Assembly (NCBI RefSeq): GCF_016907715.1 | Contig: NZ_JAFBCM010000001.1 | Coordinates: 7,789,420 to 7,853,419, forward strand | Length of the DNA stretch: 64,000 bases | Origin: Tenggerimyces flavus | Lineage (GTDB): Bacteria > Actinomycetota > Actinomycetes > Propionibacteriales > Actinopolymorphaceae | Direction: 5' to 3' | In this document: in pieces, positions 57,125 to 64,000 of the stretch | Position numbering within the stretch: position 1 is the stretch's first letter | Layout: every line of letters starts with the position of its first letter | Position numbers and translations under genes: made by a program | The notes under the pieces: generated by a model | What the model saw: only the letters and a program-made list of their open reading frames with translations | Told to the model about the DNA's origin: nothing | The model's database searches: none

Positions 57125-57760
57125 ATGCAGGAGGAGCTCAGCCACCGCGAGCGGAAGAAGGTACGGACGCGCCGCGCCCTCGTCGACGCCGCGCTCAGGC
57201 TGTTCGACCAGCAGGGGTACGAGCGGACCACGGTCGCGGAAATCGCAGCGGCGGCGGACGTCTCGACGAAGACGTTCTTCAACTACTTCCGCGCGAAGGA
57301 CGACGTCCTGTTCGCGGACACCGAGGACCGCATGCGGATGGCGCTCGCCGTGATCGCGGACCGGCACCCCGACGAGGGCGTCGCCGACGTGCTGATCCGA
57401 CTGGCCGAACGCTCGGTGGCCTGGGTCGCCTCCCCCGAGGCGGGCATGACCCTCGAGCTCGCCCCGATCCGGACCCGACTGATCCTGCACGTGCCCACAC
57501 TGCAGGCGAGAGCCCTGCACGTGTCGTACGAAGCGCAACGCGAGCTGGCCGAGGCACTCCACAAGGCGTTCCCCGAACGCCTCGACGAGATCATGGCCGC
57601 GTCCGCGGTCGCCGCGTTCTTCGGCGCCGCTCAGGCTCCCGTGTTGCTGACCCTGCAGCGCGGCGACCCGCTCGACGAGGTGTGGGCGGCGGCCCGCCGC
57701 GGTCTGCAGATCGCGATCGCGGGTGTGCGCGCGACGATCGACGCGCCGACCAAGAACTAA
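57125..57760 (+). CDS. TetR-family transcriptional regulator
   Basis: A 211-residue repressor: RERKKVRTRRALVDAALRLFDQQGYERTTVAEIAAAADVSTKTFFNYFRAKDDVLFADTEDR as helix-turn-helix. The C-terminal ligand part resembles the TetR group that senses acyl-CoA or lipophilic compounds (MftR-like DNA-binding part with FFNYFRAKDDVLF). It is divergent from P450 and shares the operator described above. It overlaps the convergent PH-domain gene by 4 bp. Confidence 0.92.
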   Translation: MQEELSHRERKKVRTRRALVDAALRLFDQQGYERTTVAEIAAAADVSTKTFFNYFRAKDDVLFADTEDRMRMALAVIADRHPDEGVADVLIRLAERSVAWVASPEAGMTLELAPIRTRLILHVPTLQARALHVSYEAQRELAEALHKAFPERLDEIMAASAVAAFFGAAQAPVLLTLQRGDPLDEVWAAARRGLQIAIAGVRATIDAPTKN

Positions 57761-58299
57761 GCCGGCGGCGGGACCTGCTTGGCCGGCGGGTTCTCGTCCT
57801 CTTCGCGGCCGCCCGCGATCGTGAACAGCAGCTCGGAGATCTTCACGTGCACGCGCTCGACGTTCGGCACGTCCGGCAGCACGACCCGGCCGCTCTGCGA
57901 CGCGGACTCGATCACCAGCGTGCCGCAGCCGAGCATCCGGTCGGTGAGGCTGCGTTCGTACGACACGTCGTTGATCCGCGTCAGCGGGATGTCCCGCCCG
58001 GTCCGCGTGATCACCCCGTGCCGCGTGATGAGCCGGCGGCTGGTGACGGTGTACGTCGAGGTGAGCCACTGCAGGAACGGCCAGATCGACCAGACGATCA
58101 CGATGATCGCCGCGACCGCGACGATGCCGATCCGGAACCACTGCTGGTTGGGGTTCTCCGGCAGGATCGCGGCGACGAACGCGGCGATGCCGACGGTGAA
58201 GATCAGCACGAGCACCGGGCTGATCAGCTTCTTCCAGTGCGTGCGCACCGAGGCGACGATGTGTTCGTCCTCGCCGAGGAGTTTCGCCGAGATCCCCAT
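57757..58299 (-). CDS. PH-domain-containing membrane protein (bPH_2)
   Basis: A 180-residue protein with a short cytosolic start, two membrane helices (LISPVLVLIFTVGIAAFVAAIL and FRIGIVAVAAIIVIVWSIWPFLQWL) and a bacterial PH domain (STYTVTSRRLITRHGVITRTGRDIPLTRINDVSYERSLTDRMLGCGTLVIES), ending in an acidic, Pro-rich tail. Such proteins are widespread in actinobacteria and have unknown function. ATG 58299 follows an AAGGAG site. Confidence 0.9.
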   Translation of the reverse strand: MGISAKLLGEDEHIVASVRTHWKKLISPVLVLIFTVGIAAFVAAILPENPNQQWFRIGIVAVAAIIVIVWSIWPFLQWLTSTYTVTSRRLITRHGVITRTGRDIPLTRINDVSYERSLTDRMLGCGTLVIESASQSGRVVLPDVPNVERVHVKISELLFTIAGGREEDENPPAKQVPPPA

Positions 58300-58356
58300 C
58301 ACGTGCTCCTTCGTCCCCTGTGCTGTGTTGGCTCGATCATGCCGGAGCGGCCTGGC

Positions 58357-59163
58357 TCACCGCACGTGTACCACGTCGCCCGCGCCGAAAGGCTGTGCTT
58401 CCCCGTCGTCCGGCTGGACGACGAGCCGGCCGTCGGTGTCGACGTCGGTCGCCATGCCTTCGACGATCCGATCGGGCAGCAGGATCCGTACCCGGCGTCC
58501 CAACGTGGCGCACCGCGTCTTGTACGACTCCCGCAAACCGTCCGGATCGCCCGAAACGTCCTGCCAGGCGTCGACGAGCGAGCCGAGCGTACGCAGGATC
58601 GCGCGCAGCAGCGGATCGCGGTCCCCGTCGGCACCCTCGGCGGTGAGTGACGTGGCGGTGTCGGTCGGCAGCTCGTCCGGGCGGGTGGACACGTTCAGCC
58701 CGATCCCGACGATCGCGGCGTCCTCGTTCCGCTCGACCAGGATGCCGGCGAGCTTCTTGTCGGCGAGCAGAACGTCATTCGGCCACTTGAGCCTGGCCTC
58801 GAGCTGGGTGGTCTGCTTGATCGCCTCGACCACGGCGCAGCCGACGAGCAACGGGAGCCACGGCCACCGCCGAGGCGGAACGTCGCTGGGCCTGAGCAGG
58901 ACGGAGAACGTGAGCGCCGACCGCGGCGGCGTGGTCCAGGTGCGATCCAACCGACCCCGGCCGCTGGTCTGGTGCTCGGCGACGAGCACGGTCCCGGCCG
59001 GCGCGCCCTCCCGGGCGAGCGCGCCGAGGTCGGCGTTCGTCGACCCGGTGCTCGCGACGACCCGCAGGTCGGTGACGAACCCGTCCGGCCGCACCAAAGC
59101 CCGCCGCAGCGCCGCCTCGCGCAGCGGCGGACGGTCCAGATCGAGGAATGGCGAGCCAGTCAC
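58357..59163 (-). CDS. birA: Biotin--[acetyl-CoA-carboxylase] ligase
   Basis: A 268-residue ligase without an N-terminal helix-turn-helix, so a class I BirA. Motifs: STNADLGALAREGAPAGTVLVAEHQTSGRGRLDRTW (biotin/AMP loop), LKWPNDVLLADKKLAGILVE (catalytic Lys), and a C-terminal SH3-like domain (GRRVRILLPDRIVEGMATDVDTDGRLVVQP). It attaches biotin to carboxylase subunits such as the partners of the acyl-CoA carboxylase beta chain at 61.9 kb. A TAGCCT box lies 6 nt before GTG 59163. Confidence 0.95.
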   Translation of the reverse strand: MTGSPFLDLDRPPLREAALRRALVRPDGFVTDLRVVASTGSTNADLGALAREGAPAGTVLVAEHQTSGRGRLDRTWTTPPRSALTFSVLLRPSDVPPRRWPWLPLLVGCAVVEAIKQTTQLEARLKWPNDVLLADKKLAGILVERNEDAAIVGIGLNVSTRPDELPTDTATSLTAEGADGDRDPLLRAILRTLGSLVDAWQDVSGDPDGLRESYKTRCATLGRRVRILLPDRIVEGMATDVDTDGRLVVQPDDGEAQPFGAGDVVHVR

Positions 59164-59169
59164 GATCTC

Positions 59170-59175
59170 AGGCTA
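59170..59175 (-). promoter_or_regulatory. -10 box of birA (leaderless)
   Basis: TAGCCT on the minus strand with 6 nt to GTG 59163, in the 22-bp gap after ppc. Confidence 0.5.
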
Positions 59176-59185
59176 GGCGCCAACC

Positions 59186-61834
59186 TCACCCGGTGTTCTG
59201 CAGGCCCGCCGCGATCCCGTTCACGGTCAGCAGGACGAGCCGGCGCAGGCGCTCGGACTCGCCCTCGGACAGCTTCTCGGTCCGCAGCCCGCGGAACGCG
59301 CGGAGCTGCAGGTACGACAGCGCGTCCACGTACGGGTTCCGCAGCTGCACCGCCCGGCCGAGCACCCGCCGGTTGGCCAGCAGCCGGTCGGTCCCCGCCA
59401 CCTTGAGCACCCACGACGTCGTCAGCGCGTGCTCGGACAAGACCAGCTCGGTCAGGTCCTCGCGGTTGCCGAGGTCGAGGTACCGCCGCGCGATCCGGGC
59501 GTCGGTCTTCGCCAACGACATCTCGACGTTCTCCAGCATCACCGCGAACAGAGGCCACTCCGCGGCCGCCTCCTGCAGGGCGCCCACGTCGCCGACCGCC
59601 TCGAGCGCGGAGCCGACGCCGTACCAGCCGGTCAGGTTGACCCGCGCCTGCGTCCACGCGAACACCCACGGGATCGCGCGCAGGTCCTCCAGTGACGACA
59701 CCGACAGGCCGCGTCGCGCCGGACGGGAGCCGATCTGCAGCTGTCCGAGCTCGTCCACCGGCGTCACCCGCGCGAACCACTCGGCGAAGCCGTCGGTCCG
59801 GACCAGCCCGCGGTACGCCGTCCGCGCCGCGTCGTCCATCGTGCGCGCCAGCTTGCTGAACTTCTCCGCGGCCCGGTCCGCACGCTCGTTCACAGCCGGC
59901 GTTGACGCCAGCAGCGTCGCCGCCGAGACCTGCTCTATGTGCCGCCGCGCGATGATCGGGTCGCCGTACCGCGCGAAGATCACCTCGCCCTGCTCGGTCA
60001 GCTTGAACCGCCCGCTCACCGAGCCCGGCGCCTGCGCGAGCACCGCCCGGTTCGCCGGACCGCCGCCCCGTCCGAGCGCACCGCCGCGGCCGTGGAACAA
60101 CGTCAGCACCAACGAGTGCTGGTCCGCCCACTCCGCGATCGCCGCCTGCGCGTCGTACAGCGCCAGCGTCGCCGACAACGGGCCGACGTCCTTGGCCGAG
60201 TCGGAGTACCCGAGCATCACCTCGTACCGGCGCCCGGTCTCCTCCAGCCGCTGCCGCACCGGCGCCAGCTCCAGCGCTGCCTCGAGCACCGTCACGCTGC
60301 GCCGCAGGTCGTCCTCGGTCTCGAACAGGGGAACGACATCCAGCGCGATCGGCCGCCCCTCGAGCGCGTGGTCGGCCAGCTCGTACACCGCCGCGAGGTC
60401 GGACGGCTCGCGCGTGAACGACACGACGTACCGGCGGCACGCGTCCGGGCCGAAGCGCTGCTGGATCTGGGCGATCACGCGGAAGACCGCGAGCACCTCT
60501 TCGGTCTCCGACGACAGGTCGCCGCCGGCGCGCAGCTCGGCGAGCGCCCGCGCGTGGATCCGCGAGTGCTGCCGGACCTCGAGCTCGGCCAGGTGGAAGC
60601 CGAACGTCTCGGTCTGCCAGATCAGGTGCTGCAGCTCGCCGTACGCCTGCCGCGCGGCACGCGCCGCGGCCAGCGAGGACTGGATGATCCGCAACTCCGC
60701 AAGGAACTCCACCGGCGACGGGTAGCCGATGTCGGCCTGCCGCAGCCTCGTCCCCGCCAGCCGTTGGGCCGCGAACAGCAGCACCTGCCGGTGCGGCTCG
60801 CCCGGCGAGCGTGTCGCGATGTCCTCGGACTGGTCGGGGTACGCGGCGCGGATGTCGCTCAGCAGCCGGCGGACGGCGGGCGACGGCGGCGTGGTCTCGG
60901 CGTCGGCGGTGAGCGCCCGGCCGATCCGTTCGCACGCCCGCTCCAACGCACGCAGCACGTGGTCGGCCTGAATCGCCATAGCCCGTTGGGTAAACGCGGC
61001 GGTCACGTACGGGTTGCCGTCGCGGTCGCCACCGATCCACGAACCCAGCCGGACGAACGCGGGCACCTGCGGCGGCGACGTTCCGGCGCGCTCCCCCGAC
61101 AGCTGGTCGTCGAGCCGCCGGTAGACCTCGGGCAGCACCCGGAACAGCGTGTCGTCGAACACCGTCATCGCCGTCCGGACCTCGTCGAGCGGCCCCGGCT
61201 TCGTCACGCGGATCTGCGCGGTCCGCCAGAGGACGTCGACCTCCTCCAACAGGTGACGGCGGTTCTCGGCGAGGGTGGTCGCACCGAGTCGCGGGTCGTC
61301 ACGTTCGGACAGCAGAACGGAGATCCGCCGGATCGCGGTCGCCACGGCACGGCGGCGCGCCTCGGTCGGGTGCGCGGTGAGAACGGGGCGGAACTCCAGC
61401 CCGGACAGCATCGCGAGCGCCTGCTGCTCGCCGTACTCGGCACTGGCGTTCCGCATCGCCGCCGCGAGCGAGTCGCGCTCGGGAGTGCCCTCGGTGTCCT
61501 GCTCCCGCAGCGCGCGAACGCGGTGGTACTCCTCGGCGAGGTTGGTCAGGTGGAAGTAACAGGTGAACGCGCGCGCGACGTCCTCGGCGCGTTCGAGCGA
61601 CCAGGAGGTTACGAGGCGCTCGACGTCGACGGCGGCGTTCTCCGCCTCGACCAGGTCGTCGCTGTGGGCGGCGATCGTCAGCTCGCGAAGGCGTTCGACC
61701 GCGTCGAGCAGCGCCTGCCCGCCGTACTCGCGAAGCACAGTGCCGAGCAGCTCGCCAAGCAGGCGGACATCGGCGCGGAGCGGCGCGGGCACTTCGAAGC
61801 GGGCGTGCACGCGCGCTTGTGCTGTGGTGGGCAT
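59186..61834 (-). CDS. ppc: Phosphoenolpyruvate carboxylase
   Basis: An 882-residue enzyme, the usual length. Diagnostic motifs: [13 protein letters not shown] (first catalytic His), [46 protein letters not shown] (second His and the glycine loop) and the C-terminal NTG end. It fixes bicarbonate on PEP to give oxaloacetate. The start at ATG 61834 is supported by TAGAGT 7 nt upstream. It is divergent from pccB across 70 bp. Confidence 0.96.
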   Translation of the reverse strand: MPTTAQARVHARFEVPAPLRADVRLLGELLGTVLREYGGQALLDAVERLRELTIAAHSDDLVEAENAAVDVERLVTSWSLERAEDVARAFTCYFHLTNLAEEYHRVRALREQDTEGTPERDSLAAAMRNASAEYGEQQALAMLSGLEFRPVLTAHPTEARRRAVATAIRRISVLLSERDDPRLGATTLAENRRHLLEEVDVLWRTAQIRVTKPGPLDEVRTAMTVFDDTLFRVLPEVYRRLDDQLSGERAGTSPPQVPAFVRLGSWIGGDRDGNPYVTAAFTQRAMAIQADHVLRALERACERIGRALTADAETTPPSPAVRRLLSDIRAAYPDQSEDIATRSPGEPHRQVLLFAAQRLAGTRLRQADIGYPSPVEFLAELRIIQSSLAAARAARQAYGELQHLIWQTETFGFHLAELEVRQHSRIHARALAELRAGGDLSSETEEVLAVFRVIAQIQQRFGPDACRRYVVSFTREPSDLAAVYELADHALEGRPIALDVVPLFETEDDLRRSVTVLEAALELAPVRQRLEETGRRYEVMLGYSDSAKDVGPLSATLALYDAQAAIAEWADQHSLVLTLFHGRGGALGRGGGPANRAVLAQAPGSVSGRFKLTEQGEVIFARYGDPIIARRHIEQVSAATLLASTPAVNERADRAAEKFSKLARTMDDAARTAYRGLVRTDGFAEWFARVTPVDELGQLQIGSRPARRGLSVSSLEDLRAIPWVFAWTQARVNLTGWYGVGSALEAVGDVGALQEAAAEWPLFAVMLENVEMSLAKTDARIARRYLDLGNREDLTELVLSEHALTTSWVLKVAGTDRLLANRRVLGRAVQLRNPYVDALSYLQLRAFRGLRTEKLSEGESERLRRLVLLTVNGIAAGLQNTG

Positions 61835-61841
61835 GGACAAG

Positions 61842-61847
61842 ACTCTA
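61842..61847 (-). promoter_or_regulatory. -10 box of ppc (leaderless)
   Basis: TAGAGT on the minus strand with 7 nt to ATG 61834. Confidence 0.6.
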
Positions 61848-61891
61848 TTCTTTGGAGGTTTCTTCCACCTAGCGCGGTGGCAACGGGCAGG

Positions 61892-61897
61892 TAATGT
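61892..61897 (+). promoter_or_regulatory. -10 box of pccB (leaderless)
   Basis: TAATGT with 7 nt to ATG 61905. It faces away from the ppc box about 45 bp to its left, giving two back-to-back leaderless promoters. Confidence 0.6.
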
Positions 61898-61904
61898 GCT
61901 GGCC

Positions 61905-63497
61905 ATGGTCGCGCAACCCGAGGAAGAACTCCCGGACATCCACACCACGGCAGGAAAGCTTGCCGACTTGGACAGCCGACTCGACGAAGCCGTCAACGCC
62001 GGATCGGCCCGTGCGGTGGAGAAGCAGCACGCCCGCGGCAAGCTGACCGCCCGGGAACGCATCGCGATGTTGCTCGACGAGGGCTCGTTCGTGGAGCTGG
62101 ACGAGTTCGCCCGGCATCGTTCCCAGAATTTCGGTCTGGAGAAGAACCGCCCGTACGGCGACGGGGTCGTGACCGGGTTCGGCACTGTCGGTGGGCGTCA
62201 GATCTGCGTGTTCAGCCAGGACTTCACGATCTACGGCGGCAGCCTCGGCGAGGTGTACGGCGAGAAGATCGTCAAGGTCATGGACCTCGCGATGAAGACG
62301 GGCTGCCCGATCGTCGGCATCAACGAAGGCTCTGGCGCGCGCATCCAGGAGGGGGTCGTCTCCCTCGGGCTGTACGGCGAGATCTTCCGCCGGAATGTCC
62401 ATGCGTCCGGCGTGATTCCACAGATCTCGCTGATCATGGGAACGTGTGCAGGTGGGCACGTCTACTCCCCCGCGCTGACCGATGTCACCGTGATGGTTGA
62501 CCAAACATCCCACATGTTCATCACCGGTCCGGGCGTGATCAAGACCGTCACCGGCGAGGACGTCTCGTTCGAGGATCTCGGCGGAGCCCTTGCCCACAAC
62601 ACGAAAAGTGGCAACGCGCACTACCTCGCGCCGAACGAGCAAGACGCGGTTGACTGGGTCAAGGCGCTCTTGTCATACCTGCCGCAGAACAACCTCGAGG
62701 ACCCGCCGGCGTACGACGAGGACGCCGTTCTCTCCATCACAGCAGAAGATCGCGAGCTGGACACGCTCGTACCGGACTCGCCGAACCAGCCGTACGACAT
62801 CCGCCAGGTAGTCGAGCATGTGCTGGACGACGGGGAGTTCCTCGAGCTGCACTCGTTGTTCGCGCCGAACATCGTCGTCGGGTTCGGCCGCGTCGACGGT
62901 CAGTCCGTCGGTGTGGTGGGCAACCAGCCGTTGCAGTTCGCGGGCTGCCTGGACATCGACGCGTCGGAGAAGGCGGCCCGGTTCGTGCGGACCTGCGACG
63001 CGTTCAACCTCCCGATCCTCACGTTCGTGGACGTTCCGGGCTTTCTGCCGGGCACCGACCAGGAGTGGAACGGCATCATCCGGCGCGGCGCCAAGCTGAT
63101 CTACGCATACGCCGAGGCGACCGTCCCGTTGGTCACGGTGATCACGCGGAAGGCGTACGGCGGCGCGTACGACGTGATGGGCTCCAAGCACCTCGGCGCG
63201 GACATCAACCTGGCTTGGCCATCCGCGCAGATCGCGGTGATGGGCGCACAGGGAGCGGTGAACATCCTGTACCGCAAGGAGCTCGCGGCCAACTCCGACC
63301 CGGACGGTCTGCGGACGCAGCTCGTCGAGGAGTACGAGGACACGCTGGCGAACCCGTACGTCGCGGCCGAGCGCGGCTACGTCGACGCGGTGATCCATCC
63401 GCACGAGACCCGGGTCGAGATCGTTCGCGCGCTCCGGCTGCTGCGCACCAAGCGCGAGACGCACGCGCCGCGCAAGCATGGGAACATCCCGCTATGA
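61905..63497 (+). CDS. pccB: Acyl-CoA (propionyl-CoA) carboxylase beta subunit
   Basis: A 530-residue carboxyltransferase: two crotonase-like halves with [47 protein letters not shown] and [20 protein letters not shown] in the N-half, [54 protein letters not shown] in the C-half. It transfers the carboxyl group from biotin carried by an alpha subunit encoded elsewhere. A small epsilon subunit gene overlaps its end, which is the mark of actinobacterial AccD/PccB complexes. Substrate preference (acetyl, propionyl) cannot be told from sequence alone. Confidence 0.95.
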   Translation: MVAQPEEELPDIHTTAGKLADLDSRLDEAVNAGSARAVEKQHARGKLTARERIAMLLDEGSFVELDEFARHRSQNFGLEKNRPYGDGVVTGFGTVGGRQICVFSQDFTIYGGSLGEVYGEKIVKVMDLAMKTGCPIVGINEGSGARIQEGVVSLGLYGEIFRRNVHASGVIPQISLIMGTCAGGHVYSPALTDVTVMVDQTSHMFITGPGVIKTVTGEDVSFEDLGGALAHNTKSGNAHYLAPNEQDAVDWVKALLSYLPQNNLEDPPAYDEDAVLSITAEDRELDTLVPDSPNQPYDIRQVVEHVLDDGEFLELHSLFAPNIVVGFGRVDGQSVGVVGNQPLQFAGCLDIDASEKAARFVRTCDAFNLPILTFVDVPGFLPGTDQEWNGIIRRGAKLIYAYAEATVPLVTVITRKAYGGAYDVMGSKHLGADINLAWPSAQIAVMGAQGAVNILYRKELAANSDPDGLRTQLVEEYEDTLANPYVAAERGYVDAVIHPHETRVEIVRALRLLRTKRETHAPRKHGNIPL

Positions 63498-63727
63498 GCG
63501 AAGCTTCGGAGGAGACCCGACCGGTGCTGCGCGTCGTCAAGGGTGACCCGACGCCGGAGGAGTTGGCGGCGCTCGTCGCGGTCGTGCAGGCGCGGGCCTC
63601 GTCGGCGTCCGGCCCGCCCGCGGTTGGTCGCGAGGAGAAGAGCGGCTGGGCAGCGTATTGGCGTTCGGTTCGACAGCCCGTTCAGCACGGCCCTGGCGGA
63701 TGGCGAGCGAGCGCGCGCCCGCGCTGA
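63494..63727 (+). CDS. Acyl-CoA carboxylase epsilon subunit
   Basis: A 77-residue protein beginning with the family motif [21 protein letters not shown] and ending in a W-containing segment ([12 protein letters not shown]...[12 protein letters not shown]). The epsilon chain stabilises and activates the alpha-beta carboxylase in streptomycetes and mycobacteria. It starts with ATGA overlapping the pccB stop. Confidence 0.92.
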   Translation: MSEASEETRPVLRVVKGDPTPEELAALVAVVQARASSASGPPAVGREEKSGWAAYWRSVRQPVQHGPGGWRASARPR

Positions 63728-63732
63728 GACCG

Positions 63733-63738
63733 TAGGCT
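63733..63738 (+). promoter_or_regulatory. -10 box of the DUF885 gene (leaderless)
   Basis: TAGGCT with 8 nt to ATG 63747. Confidence 0.5.
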
Positions 63739-63746
63739 CTGCGTTC

Positions 63747-64000
63747 ATGCGTGACATCACCGAGATCGCTGACGATCTCGTCGACCAGCAGGCCGCGCTC
63801 GACCCGATCCAGGCGACCTACGCTGGCATCAAGGGCTACGACGCGGAGCTGAACGACTACTCCCCGGACGGCTTCGCGGCACGGCAGGAGCTCAACCGCC
63901 GTACGCTCGCCGAGCTCGCCGCGACCGAGCCCTTGGACGAGCGGGAGCGGGTCGCCAAGGACGCGATGGTCGAACGGCTCGGCCTGTCCGTCGAGCGGTA
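63747..64000 (+). CDS. DUF885 family protein (partial, 5' end)
   Basis: The first 84 codons are visible before the window ends. The protein starts MRDITEIADDLVDQQAALDPIQATYAGIKGYDAELNDYSPDGFAARQ, with the DP-x2-AT-x-GI-x-GYDxEL-x-DYSPDG pattern of DUF885 proteins, a group related to zinc-dependent carboxypeptidase-like enzymes. No signal peptide is seen. The rest lies outside the window. Confidence 0.88.
   Translation, partial: MRDITEIADDLVDQQAALDPIQATYAGIKGYDAELNDYSPDGFAARQELNRRTLAELAATEPLDERERVAKDAMVERLGLSVER

Noticed and set aside
61835-62185. Upstream extension of PEP carboxylase to 999 residues
   Set aside because: The added part is antisense to pccB, unlike the family, and ATG 61834 has a leaderless -10 box; 882 residues is the usual length.
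1-64000. tRNA, rRNA, riboswitch, insertion sequence or prophage
   Set aside because: No cloverleaf-like, ribosomal, transposase, integrase or phage structural sequence was recognised on either strand. Small RNAs cannot be excluded by eye.

Overview
The window is about 64 kb of very GC-rich, gene-dense chromosomal DNA from an actinobacterium. The evidence is near-universal G/C in third codon positions, GTG starts, ATGA, GTGA and GTGGCTGA gene overlaps, at least 16 genes with a TANNNT -10 box only 6-8 nt before the start codon (leaderless transcripts), and families typical of the group: an acyl-CoA carboxylase beta chain with a tiny epsilon subunit, an ECF41/SigJ sigma factor, a CDP-alcohol phosphatidyltransferase of the DUF5941 type and two LytR-CpsA-Psr proteins. 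I would guess Propionibacteriales (Kribbella, Actinopolymorpha or Tenggerimyces-like), but that is inference. I see no rRNA, tRNA, CRISPR array, prophage or insertion sequence.

Layout. 1-3.0 kb: acetoacetyl-CoA synthetase and UDP-glucose 4-epimerase (minus strand). 3.1-7.0 kb: PadR regulator, ABC ATPase carrying a G-run frameshift, and FtsX-type permease. 7.0-8.5 kb: alpha/beta hydrolase and TetR. 8.6-17.7 kb and 19.8-21.1 kb: envelope glycopolymer genes (CDP-alcohol transferase, Wzm/Wzt-like exporter, a Clp-N/beta-lactamase-fold fusion, GT2, two divergent LCP proteins, UDP-glucose dehydrogenase), interrupted by an ECF41 sigma factor with its epimerase target. 21.2-23.1 kb: acyl-CoA dehydrogenase and a blasticidin-deaminase-like/ASCH fusion. 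23.3-28.3 kb: a compact operon of a membrane-anchored solute-binding protein, TelA, a lipoprotein joining a binding domain to a von Willebrand A domain, and a small membrane protein; this is the best candidate for an undescribed system. 28.4-31.9 kb: double-module ABC exporter. 32.2-35.7 kb: purEK, a sugar/aminoglycoside-kinase-like gene and LacI. 35.9-41.1 kb: SdhA-like flavoprotein, GtrA, a two-component system and an MmcQ/YjbR protein. 41.1-46.6 kb: secreted and envelope cluster (C39-like protease, lipoproteins, ECF sigma, a protein with four Cys-rich repeats). 46.6-54.9 kb: HMG-CoA lyase, flavin monooxygenase, LuxR, GMC oxidoreductase pair, alpha-L-fucosidase. 54.9-64 kb: winged-helix protein, 75-bp tandem repeats, P450 with a divergent TetR, PH-domain protein, BirA, PEP carboxylase, acyl-CoA carboxylase beta and epsilon, and the start of a DUF885 protein.

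How the genes fit together. The BirA, PccB and epsilon genes, PEP carboxylase, HMG-CoA lyase, acetoacetyl-CoA synthetase and acyl-CoA dehydrogenase all belong to acyl-CoA and anaplerotic metabolism. GalE, Ugd, GT2, GtrA, Wzm/Wzt, the CDP-alcohol transferase and the LCP proteins fit assembly, export and wall attachment of a surface glycopolymer.

Non-coding structure is unusually rich. Four copies of an approximately 75-bp element built around a near-perfect ATGATCATG palindrome lie mostly between convergent genes. A different 24-bp inverted repeat lies at 47.5 kb. A long inverted repeat is embedded in frame in the linker of the double ABC exporter. A 75-bp tandem repeat follows the gene at 55.6 kb. 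Several operator-like palindromes sit directly upstream of regulator genes.
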